A stretch of 64,000 bases of DNA from Gossypium raimondii (GCF_025698545.1 NC_068576.1:1681501-1745500); one strand, 5' to 3'; shown: positions 35,291-47,890, counted from the stretch's first letter. Notes: generated from the letters alone by a model not told the origin. Made by a program: numbers and translations.

Positions 35291-36700
35291 CAATATCTTA
35301 CTGATAGAAATATATTCATATATCAACCCCAGAAGAACCGACTTTTGATGGCTAGAGATTTTAATCAACACCAAATTATCTAACTTTCTACATGAATCTG
35401 CTCAAAACCATCGGGACTCTATCAGGTATCTGAGGTCAGAACAGCAGAGTAAGACGGAAGACGTCAGAGTTGAATCAAAAGGCCAACAGCATGCATGAAA
35501 GGCAATTAACTTAGTTTCAGTATAACCATCTGATTGAAGGGAGACAATCAACAATAACCAGATAAATAAGCATTTAACAATCATCTATAGATTAGAAAGC
35601 ACTAAAGAAGGGGGAGAAATAATCCCCTTTGCAAATTGTATAACGAGAAAAGGAACTGGAATACCTTATGAGAATGATAAGAAAAGAAACAAGCAAAAGG
35701 AACTCCCCCACCCCCTTTTCTACTATAAAGCTGATATCCCAAGGTAAATTAGATAGAATTCTTAAATTCATATAAAGCCAGCAAGAACTTCCGAGCTCAG
35801 TATATAACAATAAAGATGGTCACATTTATCTCTCCCCAATACATCTCTGCAGCCATCAACTCTTCTATCGCGGGTGTCAGCACTCTCTTCAGAAAGCAAA
35901 GATTGGAAGTGCAACAACGAAGAGGCTAATGATACCCTCTTTAAAAACTTCCAATATAAGAGGTCAACCGGGAGAAACAAAGAACACTATAATAACTTGG
36001 TTCTAAGACATCGTCAAAAATGGTAACTCTTTCTTATTTTTCCCAAATAAACCCAATTAGATATTTAGAACCAATTCACTCAAACTCAGGTGAGAGTGTC
36101 AGAACAGTACAGAAACCATTAAAAATACCTCATCACTTATCCTTTTTTTATTTTCTTCTAAACAAACAAAAAATGTAAAATAAAAAGTTCCTTCCTTTAA
36201 TCACACTTCACCCAGCAAAAACAAGCTAAACACCCCCCACCCCAAATTCTCAATTACAACAATTCAATAAGGGCTCTTCACATAAATCCACAATTAATTA
36301 AAAAGAAAAAAAAAAGAAACTGCAGTAATCTAAAAGAAGAGGGAAAAAAACAGCTAAATTAAATGCAACATTTGCCTACAATCAATTGAAATTAACACTG
36401 TTAAAACAAACTGAAGAATAAATGAAAGAAAAGAGAGCCTTTATTGTGAACTGTGAGTCTGTTTTATTCCAAGGGACAGATTTTTGACTGAAAGTTCATA
36501 AAAGTTGAAGCCCACAAAAAAAAAAAGGCTAAAAGACCAAACTTTTAAAGGAATTGAAACAGAAAAAATAAAGTGAAAAGAGAAAAGAAAAACCTTAGTA
36601 TTTGCAGAAAGAGGAAGAGACAGAGAAGACGATTCGTATGGGGTATTCAGGCTATCCATTCGTAGTTAACTTTTTGTGCAGAGTCTGAGCTTCCCTGTTA
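35291..36700 (-). promoter_or_regulatory. 5' untranslated region with probable intron, F-box gene
   Basis: Minus-strand leader. A candidate donor, CAAATACTAAG|GTTTTTC, lies near 36594, and a candidate acceptor, TTTTGAGCAG|ATTCATG, near 35391. The first exon (about 36594-36690) contains an upstream ATG at 36657-36659. If spliced as drawn, that frame ends after about 27 codons, before the F-box start, making a small upstream ORF. Intron placement is a prediction from splice consensus only. Confidence 0.45.
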
Positions 36701-37384
36701 TGGGTGAACAACTTATATGTAATACATTCAAATCACACAATTTATATGTTACATACTTGAATAAAAATAAGAAATTTATCAATATAATTATATTGATTAT
36801 GTATATAACTTTTTAATTCATTTTATAGATATTATAAATATTAATATTTATTAAATTATAAAAATATTTAAAAAATTATTATAAATTGAAGTTTTGTCAT
36901 AGTATATTTGAATTTTTATTTTATTTTATATTATTTGTAACTACGTATTCCTGCTCACATCAGCTTCCAAACGTCACCATGACCTAATAGATATTTATAA
37001 TTTATAACAATATATATTATAAAATATAATAAAGAAAATTAATTAAGCTGTAATTTAGTTACCGCCATCGTTGTTGCAATGTTTAAGGTAACATAAGTGG
37101 AAGCTTATTTAAACATATTTTTCAAATTATCGATTCGATTAGTATGAATATTTGCGTTAAAACATATTTAAACATATATATTTTTTAAATCTAGCTAGTG
37201 AGCTCCAAGAAACTTTTTAACGATTGTTTGGTGGACCAATACCGATCGACGAGTAGTAGAATATACCTTAGATCCAAGTTAATATAACGATCATTGTTAA
37301 AAATCAGAGAAGAAAGTTATTTAAATTTTGATTCATGGATTTATGACATTCAAAATTATTTTATGAAAAAAAATCATGGAGGGG
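36701..37384. other. Intergenic, promoter side of the F-box gene
   Basis: AT-rich sequence with no gene or recognisable repeat. Confidence 0.4.
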
Positions 37385-38090
37385 CCGATCGGGCATATAT
37401 ATAATTAGGGATCAAATAGTTTGTAATTAAGTTATTGTTATTTGCTTATTAATTACAATATTATTTAATCATGGAGCCATTCCACTATAGTACCATGATT
37501 ATTACGAAAGTTACTCCTTAAGTGATCGCCTAATGACCTTGTCATAATTGTGTTACTCTCATAGGATATTCTTAAATCTCTTTAGGATAAAATTCGTTCT
37601 CCTAATGTGATCTTATGTTATTTCATGGCATCAATTACATCTTGCTATACGAAAAAGCCAATTACTAACACATAATAATTAAATCACTTTGTCTTATGAC
37701 AAATGACCTGTGGTTACGTTCTTTTTTCAATAACCATATAATACCAATGAGAGGATACCATTTACCCTATAGGACTATGATTCCATTGTTGTGGAATGAT
37801 GCTACATCATGCAAAAGTCGTATACCCAACGTACTAGCTTTCGGTTCATTAATTATTTGAACTCAATCTTTTAATACGTCAAAATATATGAGTCATCATA
37901 CATAGTACGTCATCTACTCAATATTAAGGTATGCCACACTATGTACATCACAAGTGCATAAATTCATAAACAGATTGGATCATATACAATGTATTGCCAG
38001 TCCAGACAATTACATGTATATATCTTTTAGGAGTCACTTGCTCTGATACCCAAAACAAGGTGTTTCCCCAACTGGACTTGGTAGATGACG
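37385..38090 (+). repeat. Dispersed repeat, copy A (about 700 bp)
   Basis: Clearly homologous, same strand, to 61438-62136. Shared landmarks in order: CCATTCCACTATAGTA, ATTACGAAAG, AATGACCTTG/AATAACCTTG, TAGGATAT.CTTAA, ATTCGTTCTCC, AATGCCAATAAGAGGATA-like, GTCGTATACCCAA, ACATCACAAGTG. No coding capacity. I take it as a non-coding part of an LTR retrotransposon family; I cannot name the family. Confidence 0.75.
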
Positions 38091-38496
38091 CAATAGTCTT
38101 TCAATTGTTTTGCTCAAGTTCGATTAGACTATGGATTGTTTAAATTATTTACTAATATAATTTGTCTTCTCGCATTATGATTTAACCATATAATGCAACT
38201 CAATATTAGTTAAACATTAGATAATCAATGAGCCAATATTTGCTATTATTTTGCTTTGTATGCAAAAAATATTGAGGATAGATACAAATGATATTAATGA
38301 GTAATGGAATTTTATTTAAATCAATATGTTCAAAAAAATTACAAGTACTAAATGGCGAATACACTACAACTAAGGCACTAGATTATAACAGTGTCATGCA
38401 TGGTTGTGCGGGTTGGCTAGATGCCAGTGTTGTTACAGGTTAGTTATCGTCATGGTACATGCTACATGATCTCGTACGTGTCATAGGTTGTCATGT

Positions 38497-39516
38497 TGTA
38501 ACTACCTGATTTTTAGTGGTGCCGAAAAAGTCAATTTCGTAACCCTATTTTCGTAAACATGGTTAGTATAAAAGAATATTAATAATAAAGTTTGGTCCTT
38601 CAATTTTGTCTATTAATTGTTTAATTTAGATACAATGACTAAATTGTAAAAGTTTATCGCAATAGGTTTTTAATTGGCCAAAGATTTAAGGACTTAAATT
38701 GTAATTAACTAAAGATCCAAAATGACAATTACCATTTCTCAACATGAATTAGTGGAATGTGATGTATATAGGAAATTATATTAAGTTAATTAAGTTAAAC
38801 TTAATTAAACTTAATTAAATGTTAAACTAGGTATAAATACATTAAGTAAGTGGAATTTTCACCTTTTTTCTTTTTTCTTCACCGAAACAACTCATAAAAA
38901 TGTAAGGAAAAACCATTTTGAAGCTCAAAGCAATCAGTCCCTAATTGGTAAGCTTTTCCAAGTCATTTTCTTGTAATTTTTATGATTTTAGGTCATGGGA
39001 GCTTGATTTAGCTAGCCCATGTACCAATTTGCAAAATTGTTAAAATTTTTAATAGTTGCCATTGTTGATTTCTTGAAGAAATTGATCTTAAATTGATAGA
39101 TTTTAAGCTTAGATATGAAAAAGGACTACATTGTAATGTTTTATTAGTTTTGTTCATAAGAACTTAAGTGAATAAAATGTAAAATTGATGTGAAATTTTA
39201 GTAATAATAAATAGTAGAGAGTCCCTAAGTGATGTAACTGAAGTCACGACGTGGAGGAGATGACGTCACGATGTTGGTCTTGAACTTTTAAAATATTACA
39301 ATTTGATCCTATTTCGTACTCGGGTTCTTAAAAGAGCTTTCGTAAGCTCGATTAAGACTCAAAAAAAATATTTTTTAACATGAAATGAGTATGATTAACA
39401 TTGAATTGAATGTGTGGATGATTGTTATACTGTGTATTCGTCTGTAGTTGCTCCGATAACGAATGTAGCATCCTGTAGCTTGGATTAGGCAACAAGGTCG
39501 AGCGAGGGGTTTTACA
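38497..39516 (+). mobile_element. Probable solo LTR, about 1.0 kb
   Basis: Begins TGTAACTACCTGATTTTTAG and ends GAGCGAGGGGTTTTACA. The TG..CA ends and the 'AGTGGTGCCGAAAAAG' start are of a Gypsy LTR style. The 5-bp flanks are CATGT (38492-38496) and CATAC (39517-39521), so the target duplication is imperfect at best. No primer-binding site or coding text follows. Moderately supported. Confidence 0.45.
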
Positions 39517-41980
39517 CATACTCTGACATATTTGTCCTTAAATTCATAGAAATGGTTGTGCCTAAGTGACCTAGTGAGGGGTGTATAGTGAAGGGTAAGC
39601 TATGAACCATCCACAGGTTAGTTTACCGAGGGTGTAATACCCCAAAAATTTTTACAGTAAGATATTATCTTTGATATAATAAAATAAGGAAATAAAGCGA
39701 CAAAAAGGGAAAATTTTGGAGTTATGTCAACATTGAAAAGTATATTATGACATATTAGTTCAAGAAATGATTAAATCGTAAAAGTGAGAAAAGTTTTGTT
39801 ACTAAGAATAAATACTCAAAATTTGAGGGGTTAAAGTGTAAATATGAAAAAGTTGAAGGACCAATGGTGTAAATATTTTAAGGGTGGAATGATCTAGAAA
39901 CTAAGGAAAATGGATGGATTAGGACCAAATTGAAAAAGGTGAAGAATTTTGAGGGATTAAATTACAAATTTATCAAATTAAGTGATGACTCAATGATGGA
40001 ATTTTAAAAGATCATAAAAGGCAAAATGGTCAATTAGAAGAGAGAGAAATCTAGAAGATAATGATGATGTTGTAGATATTTTAGATTACATAAATAAATA
40101 AATATTAGTTTATTAATATTTTAACTTGATTTTTAAATGATATTTTATTATTTTATTATTTTAGAAGAATCATCATCTTCTCCCATGCATTCCAACATAT
40201 GAAGAGAAAAGAAAGAAAGAAACTTTCTTTTCTTTACAATTTGGTCCTTTCACCAAAAATTTACCATTTTCATCTAGAAATCAAAAGAATTTCCATATCC
40301 ATCAAGAGAGAAAGATAACAAGGAGACTGGGGAGCTAGAATATCAAGTTAGATTCTAGAAATAGAAGTTGGAGGAGAGAGAAAATCAAGTTAAAGATTGA
40401 AATCAATGTGACAAGGTAAGAACATCAAGATTTTAATATATTTTTAAGTTTGATATTATTGAAAAGTATGGAAATGATGTTAATGTAAAGTTTTCATATA
40501 TATGGTCCTATGTTCTTGATATGTTAGTGAAGAGAAAATAAGAGAAAGTGATAAGAAATAGTGTAGAGAAAGAAAATAAGGGTGTTATAAACATGGTAAT
40601 AAACATCATGCACTAAAACAGTTTTGGATAAGCACATGAGGTTAAATTTGAAAAATCACCATAAATTATGGGAATTGAATTAGAGGATTAAAAATATGGA
40701 ATTAAATCTTATTAAGTCTAGTTTCTCATAGAAGAAACGGTGTAAGTAATGAAATTTTAAATCATAAGATATAATAAATTTTGTGAGACAAAGTCAGAAT
40801 GAATTTGGGTTCCCCTATTTTGAATTTGGAAAATCATAAAAACTTGAATAAAAATAATTAGAGGCTTGAATTTATATATTTAAAATCTCGAATGAGCCTA
40901 TTTTCAATAGAAATAAACGAAAACATCATCCGAATTCTGTACAAAGAGATAATTAAGTTTTAGTGAAGAAGGGTCGGAACTGTTAGACAACAGAACAGAG
41001 GTGACTTTAAAGAATAAAATGTATTTATTGGCTAAACCAAAAATTCTAAAAATTTTATGGTAAGAAGATATGTTAGTCTAGTTTCAGGTAAAATTAGCAG
41101 ATCCTAATTTTTAGTTCTGTAGCTCAAGATAAAAATAATTTAGTGACCATGACTCAAATGGACAGCTTTGAATAAATTTACAAGTAAATAGTGAAATCAT
41201 AGATATTGCTACTTATAAGCATGTTATATAAATTAAGAATGTGGAATGGAGAGGAGGAGGAGAAAATATATATATGAATGAATATTCAGCTAGCATGGAT
41301 AATTTGCACGTTTTAGGCTCAGGGACTAAATTGAATAAAAGTAAAACTTTATGGGTAATTTTGTAAAAACGTCAAAAATGACCAAATTGCATGAAATGGA
41401 TTTTTTATTTATTTAAATTACAAAATTGAATGAAATTAGAACAAGATCGAGTGAAAACATGTTTTAGGGATTAAATTGAAAAGTGTTGAAATTATGAAAA
41501 ATTCGATATTTTATAGAATTCATGGGCTGTTATCAATATGTATGGGAATAATTAGGCTTAAAACAAGGATTAAAATTATAAGAATTTATTTTTCTAAGCC
41601 TAAGGATTAAAATCATCATTAATTAAAAGCTTAGGGGCAAAATGGTAATCTTGCCTAGAGCATTAATTGAAGGTATCAGAATATGAAATGAATGAAAATG
41701 ATGATTAAATTTATTTATAAAGATCCGAATGACTCAAAAACGAGACTTCAACATGAAAAAGAAAAGATATCGAATTAGTGAAATTGTAAACACGAACAAG
41801 TAACGAGGTAAGTTCGTGTAACTTGAATTATATTCTTAAAAGCTTGAAATGTATGTTATTGATGTGAATATGATTTAAATGTTCATTGAAACATTGATAT
41901 AATTGATAAAAAAGGGGAAGAAATCTCGGTTGAATGAAAGGAAAATTCGATAGATCTTTGAAAAGGAATTGACGGTAAAA

Positions 41981-42375
41981 AGGATCTATCCCGGACGGGT
42001 GATCCTATCCTGATATAGCCCTCCCGAAGAATATGTGTGAAAAAGATCTAGCCCGGACGGGTGATCTTGATATAGCCCTCCCAAAGAATATGTGGAAAAT
42101 GGATTTAGCCCAGACGGGTAATATGAATTAGGGTCTAAATTTAGCCTGGACTGGTAATTCAGATCCAAGCTCATTAGAGTAATTGTCATTGTAGGGGATT
42201 TAGCCTGGACTGGTAATCCCGACAATACTCTATGAGTTTATATTACAGGGGATTTAGCCTGGACTGGTAATCCCGTTGTAAGAAATAAGGTTCGCGAGAG
42301 TGTGCTCTCTTGTAGGGGATTTAGCCTGGACTGGTAATCCCGCTGTAAGAAATGAGGTTCGCGAGAGTGTGCTCT
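41981..42375 (+). repeat. Array of self-complementary motifs inside the solo LTR
   Basis: The motif (GG)GATTTAGCC(T/C)GGAC(T/G)GGTAATCC(C) or a variant occurs about seven times: near 41985, 42048, 42102, 42140, 42194, 42248 and 42314. The last two units form an exact-looking 66-bp tandem repeat ending TTCGCGAGAGTGTGCTCTCT. Each full motif can fold on itself (GGGATT with AATCCC, GCC with GGT). The first two copies read TAGCCCGGACGGGTGATC; later copies differ mainly by C-to-T or G-to-T changes. Confidence 0.85.
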
Positions 42376-43091
42376 CTGAATTGGAAAATGTGCACACATG
42401 AATATGAATTGACGGACTCGAATTTGTACACTAAAGTGTACCCCTAAAAATCCATCGAAATTTCGAGAAATTCAACGGGATAAAAATAGAAAATGATAAG
42501 TACTTAAAATCATGAAATTAAACTTGAAAGACATAAAAATGATAATTATTTGATATACTGAAATATAACATGGAAAATACATGTATGTGAAACTTGCCTG
42601 ATAATTATGCATATTCAAGATTATGAACTGCTACTGGAATAAATTTACATTGAACTTATAAAAATTATGGTACATGAATTATTGTCATAATGAATTGAAT
42701 GATTTATATTTAAGAAGAAACAACAAGAAAATGATATGTATCATGACATGTAGATATGACACTATCTTTGATACGTTGATACAAGGAAAATTATGTGTAT
42801 TAAGACGAATAATAAATTTAAGTGAGACATGGCGAGAAAATAAGTTTGTCAATATTAAAGTACGCTAACCAATGTTGTTGCTTGAAGTTTTGGCAAGAGC
42901 CAAATTACTGTTGAATGGTAATATGTTTAATTATAAGGTGCATTGGAATGGTAAATGCTTAGATGAAAATATAATTGAGCTTATGAAAGAGTGGAAAGGT
43001 TTCAGTTATGCAATTTCTTATGAAAAGATTTGTTATGTGATACGCCCGTATGAATCCTGCACCTAATTCGGAAATAAAAAGAAATCTAAAA

Positions 43092-43093
<2 letters not shown>

Positions 43094-43128
<35 letters not shown>
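43094..43128. repeat. CT then TA microsatellite
   Basis: (CT) for about 24 bp followed by (TA) for about 11 bp, near the 3' end of the solo LTR. Confidence 0.9.
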
Positions 43129-43344
43129 TTAGGATTCTGCGAAAAATTCTCTATGATTCCGATTTAATCTCAGTAGGTTCCTAATGAATGTTTTGGGCCT
43201 CGAGGGCCCAATAGAGGGACGTTATGATTATTTTCAGAATATGAATAATAAATGACTCAGAATTATTGAAAATGTTTAGTAAACTCTGGTAATGCCTCGT
43301 GCCCTATTTCGACAACAGATACGGGTAGGAGGTGTTACAGAGGG

Positions 43345-43975
43345 ATCCACAAATGGTTAATCACAGGCCGCTCAATGGTTTGATATATAGCCTGCTCTAC
43401 TAAAGTATAACAATTTTTAATTAATTTTAATTTAATTTTAAAATTTTATTAAAAATATATTTTTAGGTAACCAATTGCATTTAATATAAAAAGAAAAATA
43501 AGTGGTAGCTCTTCTTTAGAAAATCGTCTAGAAGTTTGAAATCCTTCCAATACATGTAGAATAAAAAACATCAATAACTTGAAGACCAACACAAATTAAA
43601 GTTTATACATACAATTATAAACATAATATTATCAACATGTATATAACTTAATAGGAAAATAAATTATAGTAACAATATCTTTGACAACAAAAGTAAGAAA
43701 TAGTATAAAGTAATTTGATAATGTAAATGTAAGTTTAGAATTACTTTAAAGTAAAAAGAAATTAAACCATATTTTAACCAGGAACTTTGAACAAAATTGT
43801 ACTAATAACCGATTGTGAAATTATAGGAAACTATAGTAACAATAAGAAATTAAAGAGAAATATAGGGCAAAACAAGAGATGAGGAAAAAGTAAGACAAAA
43901 AATAAGAGGATAATTCTTCTTTTATTGGCTTTCACAAGCTTATATATATCCATTTCTTTTATGCTTAAAGGGTTG
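43345..43975. other. Spacer between two LTRs
   Basis: The first bases continue the pre-insertion sequence interrupted by the solo LTR (GATCCACAAATGGTTAATCA). The rest is AT-rich with no gene. Confidence 0.4.
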
Positions 43976-46178
43976 CGTAACATCCTTATACTTGACCCGG
44001 TCGTCAGGTTAAGGTATCGAGATGTCACATTCATTGTCAAAGCAACTACAGAAATTTCAGATCAATCTATCATATTGTTTGATTATTGAAGACCATTTCA
44101 CTCTTATCGTAACAATTGAATTCATATTAGAACTGTTTATGAGCTAAAGTAGTTTATACATTTTGCAATTCCGTTAATCCAATCAATATGGCCTTCAACA
44201 CAATACTTCAATTTATTAACTAACATTTAATGAACACATCAAATAACCATTATTCACTTATTATCTCATCAATTCCTTTAAACTTCTCATATGTATTAGT
44301 CATTCCAACACTTATAACAACTTCATAATATTTCAACCCTTCTACTATTTTTCCCTCCTCCACTCCATTCCACATCCTTATTGTACATATATAAGATTAT
44401 TTAGCTTTTAGTATAACATGCTTTCATTTAACATTAATTATGATTACATGAATCACATGTATACTCTTAGTAAAGTTGTCTATTTGAGTAGTAGTCACTA
44501 AATTGTTTTTTTATCTTTTTCTAAAGAAATCGAAATTAGAATCCGCTTGTTATTTTTGAAACTAGGCTCAATGAATTTTTTACAGTAAAAATTTCAAAAT
44601 TTTCACATATGTCGATTAATACATTTTTTTCCTCAAACCTTCTCCTGTTCTGTTGCTAGGCAACTCTGACTCTTCTTCACTAAAAATTAAATATCATTCA
44701 GTACAAATCTCGTATTATTTTACCATTTGTTTCCCTTGAAAATAGGCTCATTAAGATTTTAGGAATATAAATTTGATCTCTTATTTTTTTAATTTTACAA
44801 TTTATAATGATTTTCAAAGTTAAAACAGGGAACCCAAATCATTCGACATTGTCTCACAAATATTATTATTTCTTACAATCTACAATTTCATTGCTTGCAT
44901 TGTTTCTTCTATGCAAAATTAGATTCATTATGCTTTAATTTAATATTTGATTTAATCTCTAAATAAATTTCTAAAATTTTTGGTGAATTTTCAAAATAGA
45001 GCCACTTCTTGTTGTCCAAATTTTTTTTAGTAAATTTCTCTACTTTTCTATGGTTCTTTACATTATTTTCATTTAATCACACATAGTCCTTATACCTTTG
45101 ATTTCTATTCAATTTAATCACTCATGTTTATGTGTAGGCAACATACACATTTCTTAGTTCTTAATGCTTTTACAACACACATCATATTATCTCCTACTTG
45201 AAAGCTTAGTGTTTCAAGTTTCTACATGTCATGCTTCATTACGTACTTTCTATTTCAAGAGAGTAGATTAAAATACATATTTCATACATTTTATTTTCAA
45301 GATATTTAATTTTATTGAATACAAGTATGGTTTGCATGAAAACTTACCTTTTTTTATGAAGAGTTTCTTCCCTTTTTCCTCACTTCCATTTCTTTCTCAT
45401 CTTCCTCATTATCCTTCCCATTTCTTCACTTTTGTCTACCAATTTCTTGCTTCTAAATTGATGAACATACTCTCTAATATCTTTACTTCACTTCTCCTTT
45501 GGGTGACTATGAAAATTATTAAATAATTTGAAAAAAAATGACATTTCATGATAAGGACCAAATTGTAAAAGAAGGAAAGTTTTTCCCTCCTTCATTTTGC
45601 CATTCACATTGGGGAAGAAAATTCTTCATCTTTCCTCCCATTTATATTATCATTTTATTATTAAAATATTATAAAAATATATTATTTAATTAAATAAAAT
45701 ATTCAAAATATCTCTCATATCACCATTACACCCAATAATTATTTTTTTACTAAATGATCATTTTACCTTTCATGTTTCTTCAAAATTTCATTGTTAGTCA
45801 CTACTTACTTTTGATAATTTTGTGATTTAGTCCCTCTTATTTCTCCACTTATTCAATTTGGTCCCTACATGCAAATTCCACATCGTAATAAATTGGGTTA
45901 TTTTTACTCTTGTTCCTTTAACTTTCTCATTTTACACTTCGACCCCTTATATTTTTGAATATCTACTCTTGGGCCACAAAATTTTCACATATTTACGATT
46001 TAGTCATTGCTTTAGGCTAACATGTCTCAACATACTTCTTAATTTAAAATTTTCTTTAGCATTTATTAACCTTCTCCTTTATCATCTTTATATCTCCCCT
46101 TCATTTGACTGGAAATCAATTATACTCTATTTAATTTAACACTACTTTTATAATATATCGATTTTTTTGGGTGTTACA
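43976..46178 (-). mobile_element. Solo or fragmentary LTR, 2.2 kb, same superfamily
   Basis: On the minus strand it starts TGTAACACCCAAAAAAATCG and ends ACCGGGTCAAGTATAAGGAT then GTTACG. Its 5' kilobase parallels that of 39633-43339, sharing 'GACTAAATCGTAAA', 'GGGGT(C/T)(G/A)AAGTGTAAA' and 'GAGAAAGTT(A/G)AAGGA'. The flanks GGTTG and GACTG are only a weak target-duplication match. No internal region. Probably an older solo LTR of a related Gypsy family in the opposite orientation. Confidence 0.65.
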
Positions 46179-46899
46179 GACTGGTTGAGTTGGTGTAATC
46201 TATCAACCGAGTCTCAATTCAGTTGAGCAATTATCACAAACCCTTTTTTTTAGGTAAAATCAGAAACATTATTATAATAACTTAAATTATGTAAAATTTT
46301 AAAAATTGAAGGATTTGGACCCAAAATAATAAAAATTTAATATAGGAACTTAATCATTTCAACCAAAGATTCAATTGCCTTTTAAGATTAATTTTCTATA
46401 AACTAAAATTTTTCACTCACAATTTCATAAGCTGAAATACATAAATAAGAAAATTAGATCATCCTAATTGATGAGAAAAACTTTGAGAGCTGTATGAACA
46501 ATTTTATAACATTCAATAAATAATGCATGGGGAACTGTAAAAGCCCGATTCCAGCATTTTCAATATATTTTCTCTCTAATTCAAATATAGTTGAAATTTT
46601 TATTCTATAACCAAATTTGACATTTTTCATTTATCCTTAAATTATATTTTAAAAAAGAAATAGAATATATGGAACAAATAATTATAAAAATCTAAAAATA
46701 AATATAAATGTGTGTCAAAATTTCAATTCGGTTTGTGAAGTTGAAAATTTTCATTGTTCATGTGTTAAATAAACATTCATTTTAGAAGAAAATATTTTCT
46801 CTTATCTTAACAAAAACGAAAAAAGAAGGAATGACTGTAAATAAACAAAATATGTTAGAATTTCAATTCAATGTTTATTGTAAATGAAAAAATTATGCT
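46179..46899. other. Spacer 5' of the first tRNA
   Basis: AT-rich, no gene seen. A run of A at 46887-46892 reads as a T6 RNA polymerase III terminator for the minus-strand tRNA. Confidence 0.4.
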
Positions 46900-46985
46900 T
46901 GGGGTGAGAGAGGCTCGAACTCTCGACCTCAGGATTACTCAGAAAGCTATGAGACCTACGCGCTAGCCAACTGCGCCACCACCCC
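46900..46985 (-). tRNA. tRNA-Met (CAU), elongator, with 12-nt intron
   Basis: Minus-strand gene beginning GGGGTGGTGGCGCAGTTGGC. The acceptor stem GGGGTGG pairs with TCACCCC, discriminator A follows, and the T arm is GAGAG-TTCGAGC-CTCTC. The anticodon loop is CTCATA, interrupted after position 37 by a 12-nt intron (GCTTTCTGAGTA). Without the intron the length is 74 nt. This is the well-known plant nuclear elongator tRNA-Met, one of the few plant tRNAs with introns. Internal promoter boxes A (GGCGCAGTTGGC) and B (GAGTTCGAGCC) are intact, and a T6 run 7 bp downstream can terminate transcription. Looks functional. Confidence 0.97.
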
Positions 46986-47364
46986 TAACGTGTCGAAGGA
47001 TGTATTGTTATATATAATAAATCCGCTAGAAACTGTAAGTTTCACAGGAAAAATATTTCGAGAATTTTGAAAATCCTATGAACATTACCGAAATTTACAA
47101 CAGTTTCTAATCTTATCTCATACATATATATAATATATCAATGTATACATATTATAAGTTGGGTAATTAGTTACTCAACTTCTAAAAATTTTCATTTTAA
47201 ACACCTAAAATAAGCATGTAAAATGGTAACTCACGTTATATGATTTATTTTAACATGAAAAGTTTGATTTAGTCTACATACTAACAGCAAAGCTTCAGCA
47301 ACAAAAGAAAAATTGAACATGAAGCTTAATTGAGCTACTAAGTAGGCGAAACTAAAAACTATTT

Positions 47365-47595
47365 CAAATTAAATTGTAATTTTTATGATAGTAAAAATAT
47401 AATTTCACAATTTTAATAGCTTATATCTTTATGATTAAATTAAATTTTTATATTTTTAAAGGAGTCAAAATATAATTTTATCTTTATTAATTTAAAATTT
47501 TAAAAATTATAAAAGACCTAAATGAAAAATTTTCTATTTTAGGGAAATCCGAACCTCCACCCAACCTCTTAATTTTGCCCCTGCTACCAAGCTTA
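47365..47595 (+). repeat. Dispersed repeat with 'AATTGTAATTTTT..GATAGTAAAAATA' start, copy 1
   Basis: About 200-230 bp, homologous to 47930-48115 in the same orientation: TTAAATTGTAATTTTT.. GATAGTAAAAAT, then ..TAATTTAAAATTTTAAAAATT, ..AAATGAAAA(A)TTTTCTATTTTA, ending in a C-rich tail. This is a short insert common in plant introns and spacers; the family is not named here. Confidence 0.6.
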
Positions 47596-47714
47596 ACCAC
47601 TAACCGAAATAGTTACACAAGTAGAAACAAACTTACAACTAACTGATCAAGCTAACATTTAATACATGTTTAAAACAGCAAACTCATGAAGTAATACTTG
47701 AGCTGATACAATCT

Positions 47715-47890
47715 TTAATGTTCACCCAACTGAGTAATTTTCAGAAACCTGTTAACAACTCAAAGCTTGGATCGAAGTTTGAAGAAAGGAGGTTACAAAG
47801 GTTTGGTGAAGACATTTACTATTTGATCATGTGTTCATACAGGGCCAACAATTAAATTACCAGCTACAACTTTCTCTCTCACAATCAACT
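47715..47890 (-). pseudogene. Copia polyprotein C-terminus (RNase H end)
   Basis: The minus strand translates as EREKVVAGNLIVGPV, stop, THDQIVNVFTKPL, stop, PPFFKLRSKL, then VVNRFLKITQLGEH and TAA. This is the end of the Ty1/Copia RNase H domain, whose usual form is 'REKV..G.L.V..V...DQ.AD.FTKPL'. In-frame stops and the absence of upstream pol show an internally deleted, dead element. It belongs with the LTR at 48130-49012. Confidence 0.8.

Larger units (their letters stand above)
39633..43339 (+). mobile_element. Solo LTR, 3.7 kb, chromovirus (Tekay/Del)-like
   Basis: Starts TGTAATACCCCAAAAATTTT and ends GGGTAGGAGGTGTTACA, flanked by a perfect 5-bp target duplication GAGGG (39628-39632 and 43340-43344). 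No internal domain, primer-binding site or second LTR exists, so it is a solo LTR left by recombination between the two LTRs of a full element. Very long LTRs of this kind are typical of Tekay/Del chromoviruses (Ty3/Gypsy). Its 5' kilobase is related to the minus-strand LTR at 43976-46178. The perfect duplication implies fairly recent insertion. Confidence 0.88.

Noticed and set aside
42674-43066. Two 64-codon frames on the plus strand
   Set aside because: They lie inside the solo LTR and match no retroelement domain; LTRs of this family are non-coding.
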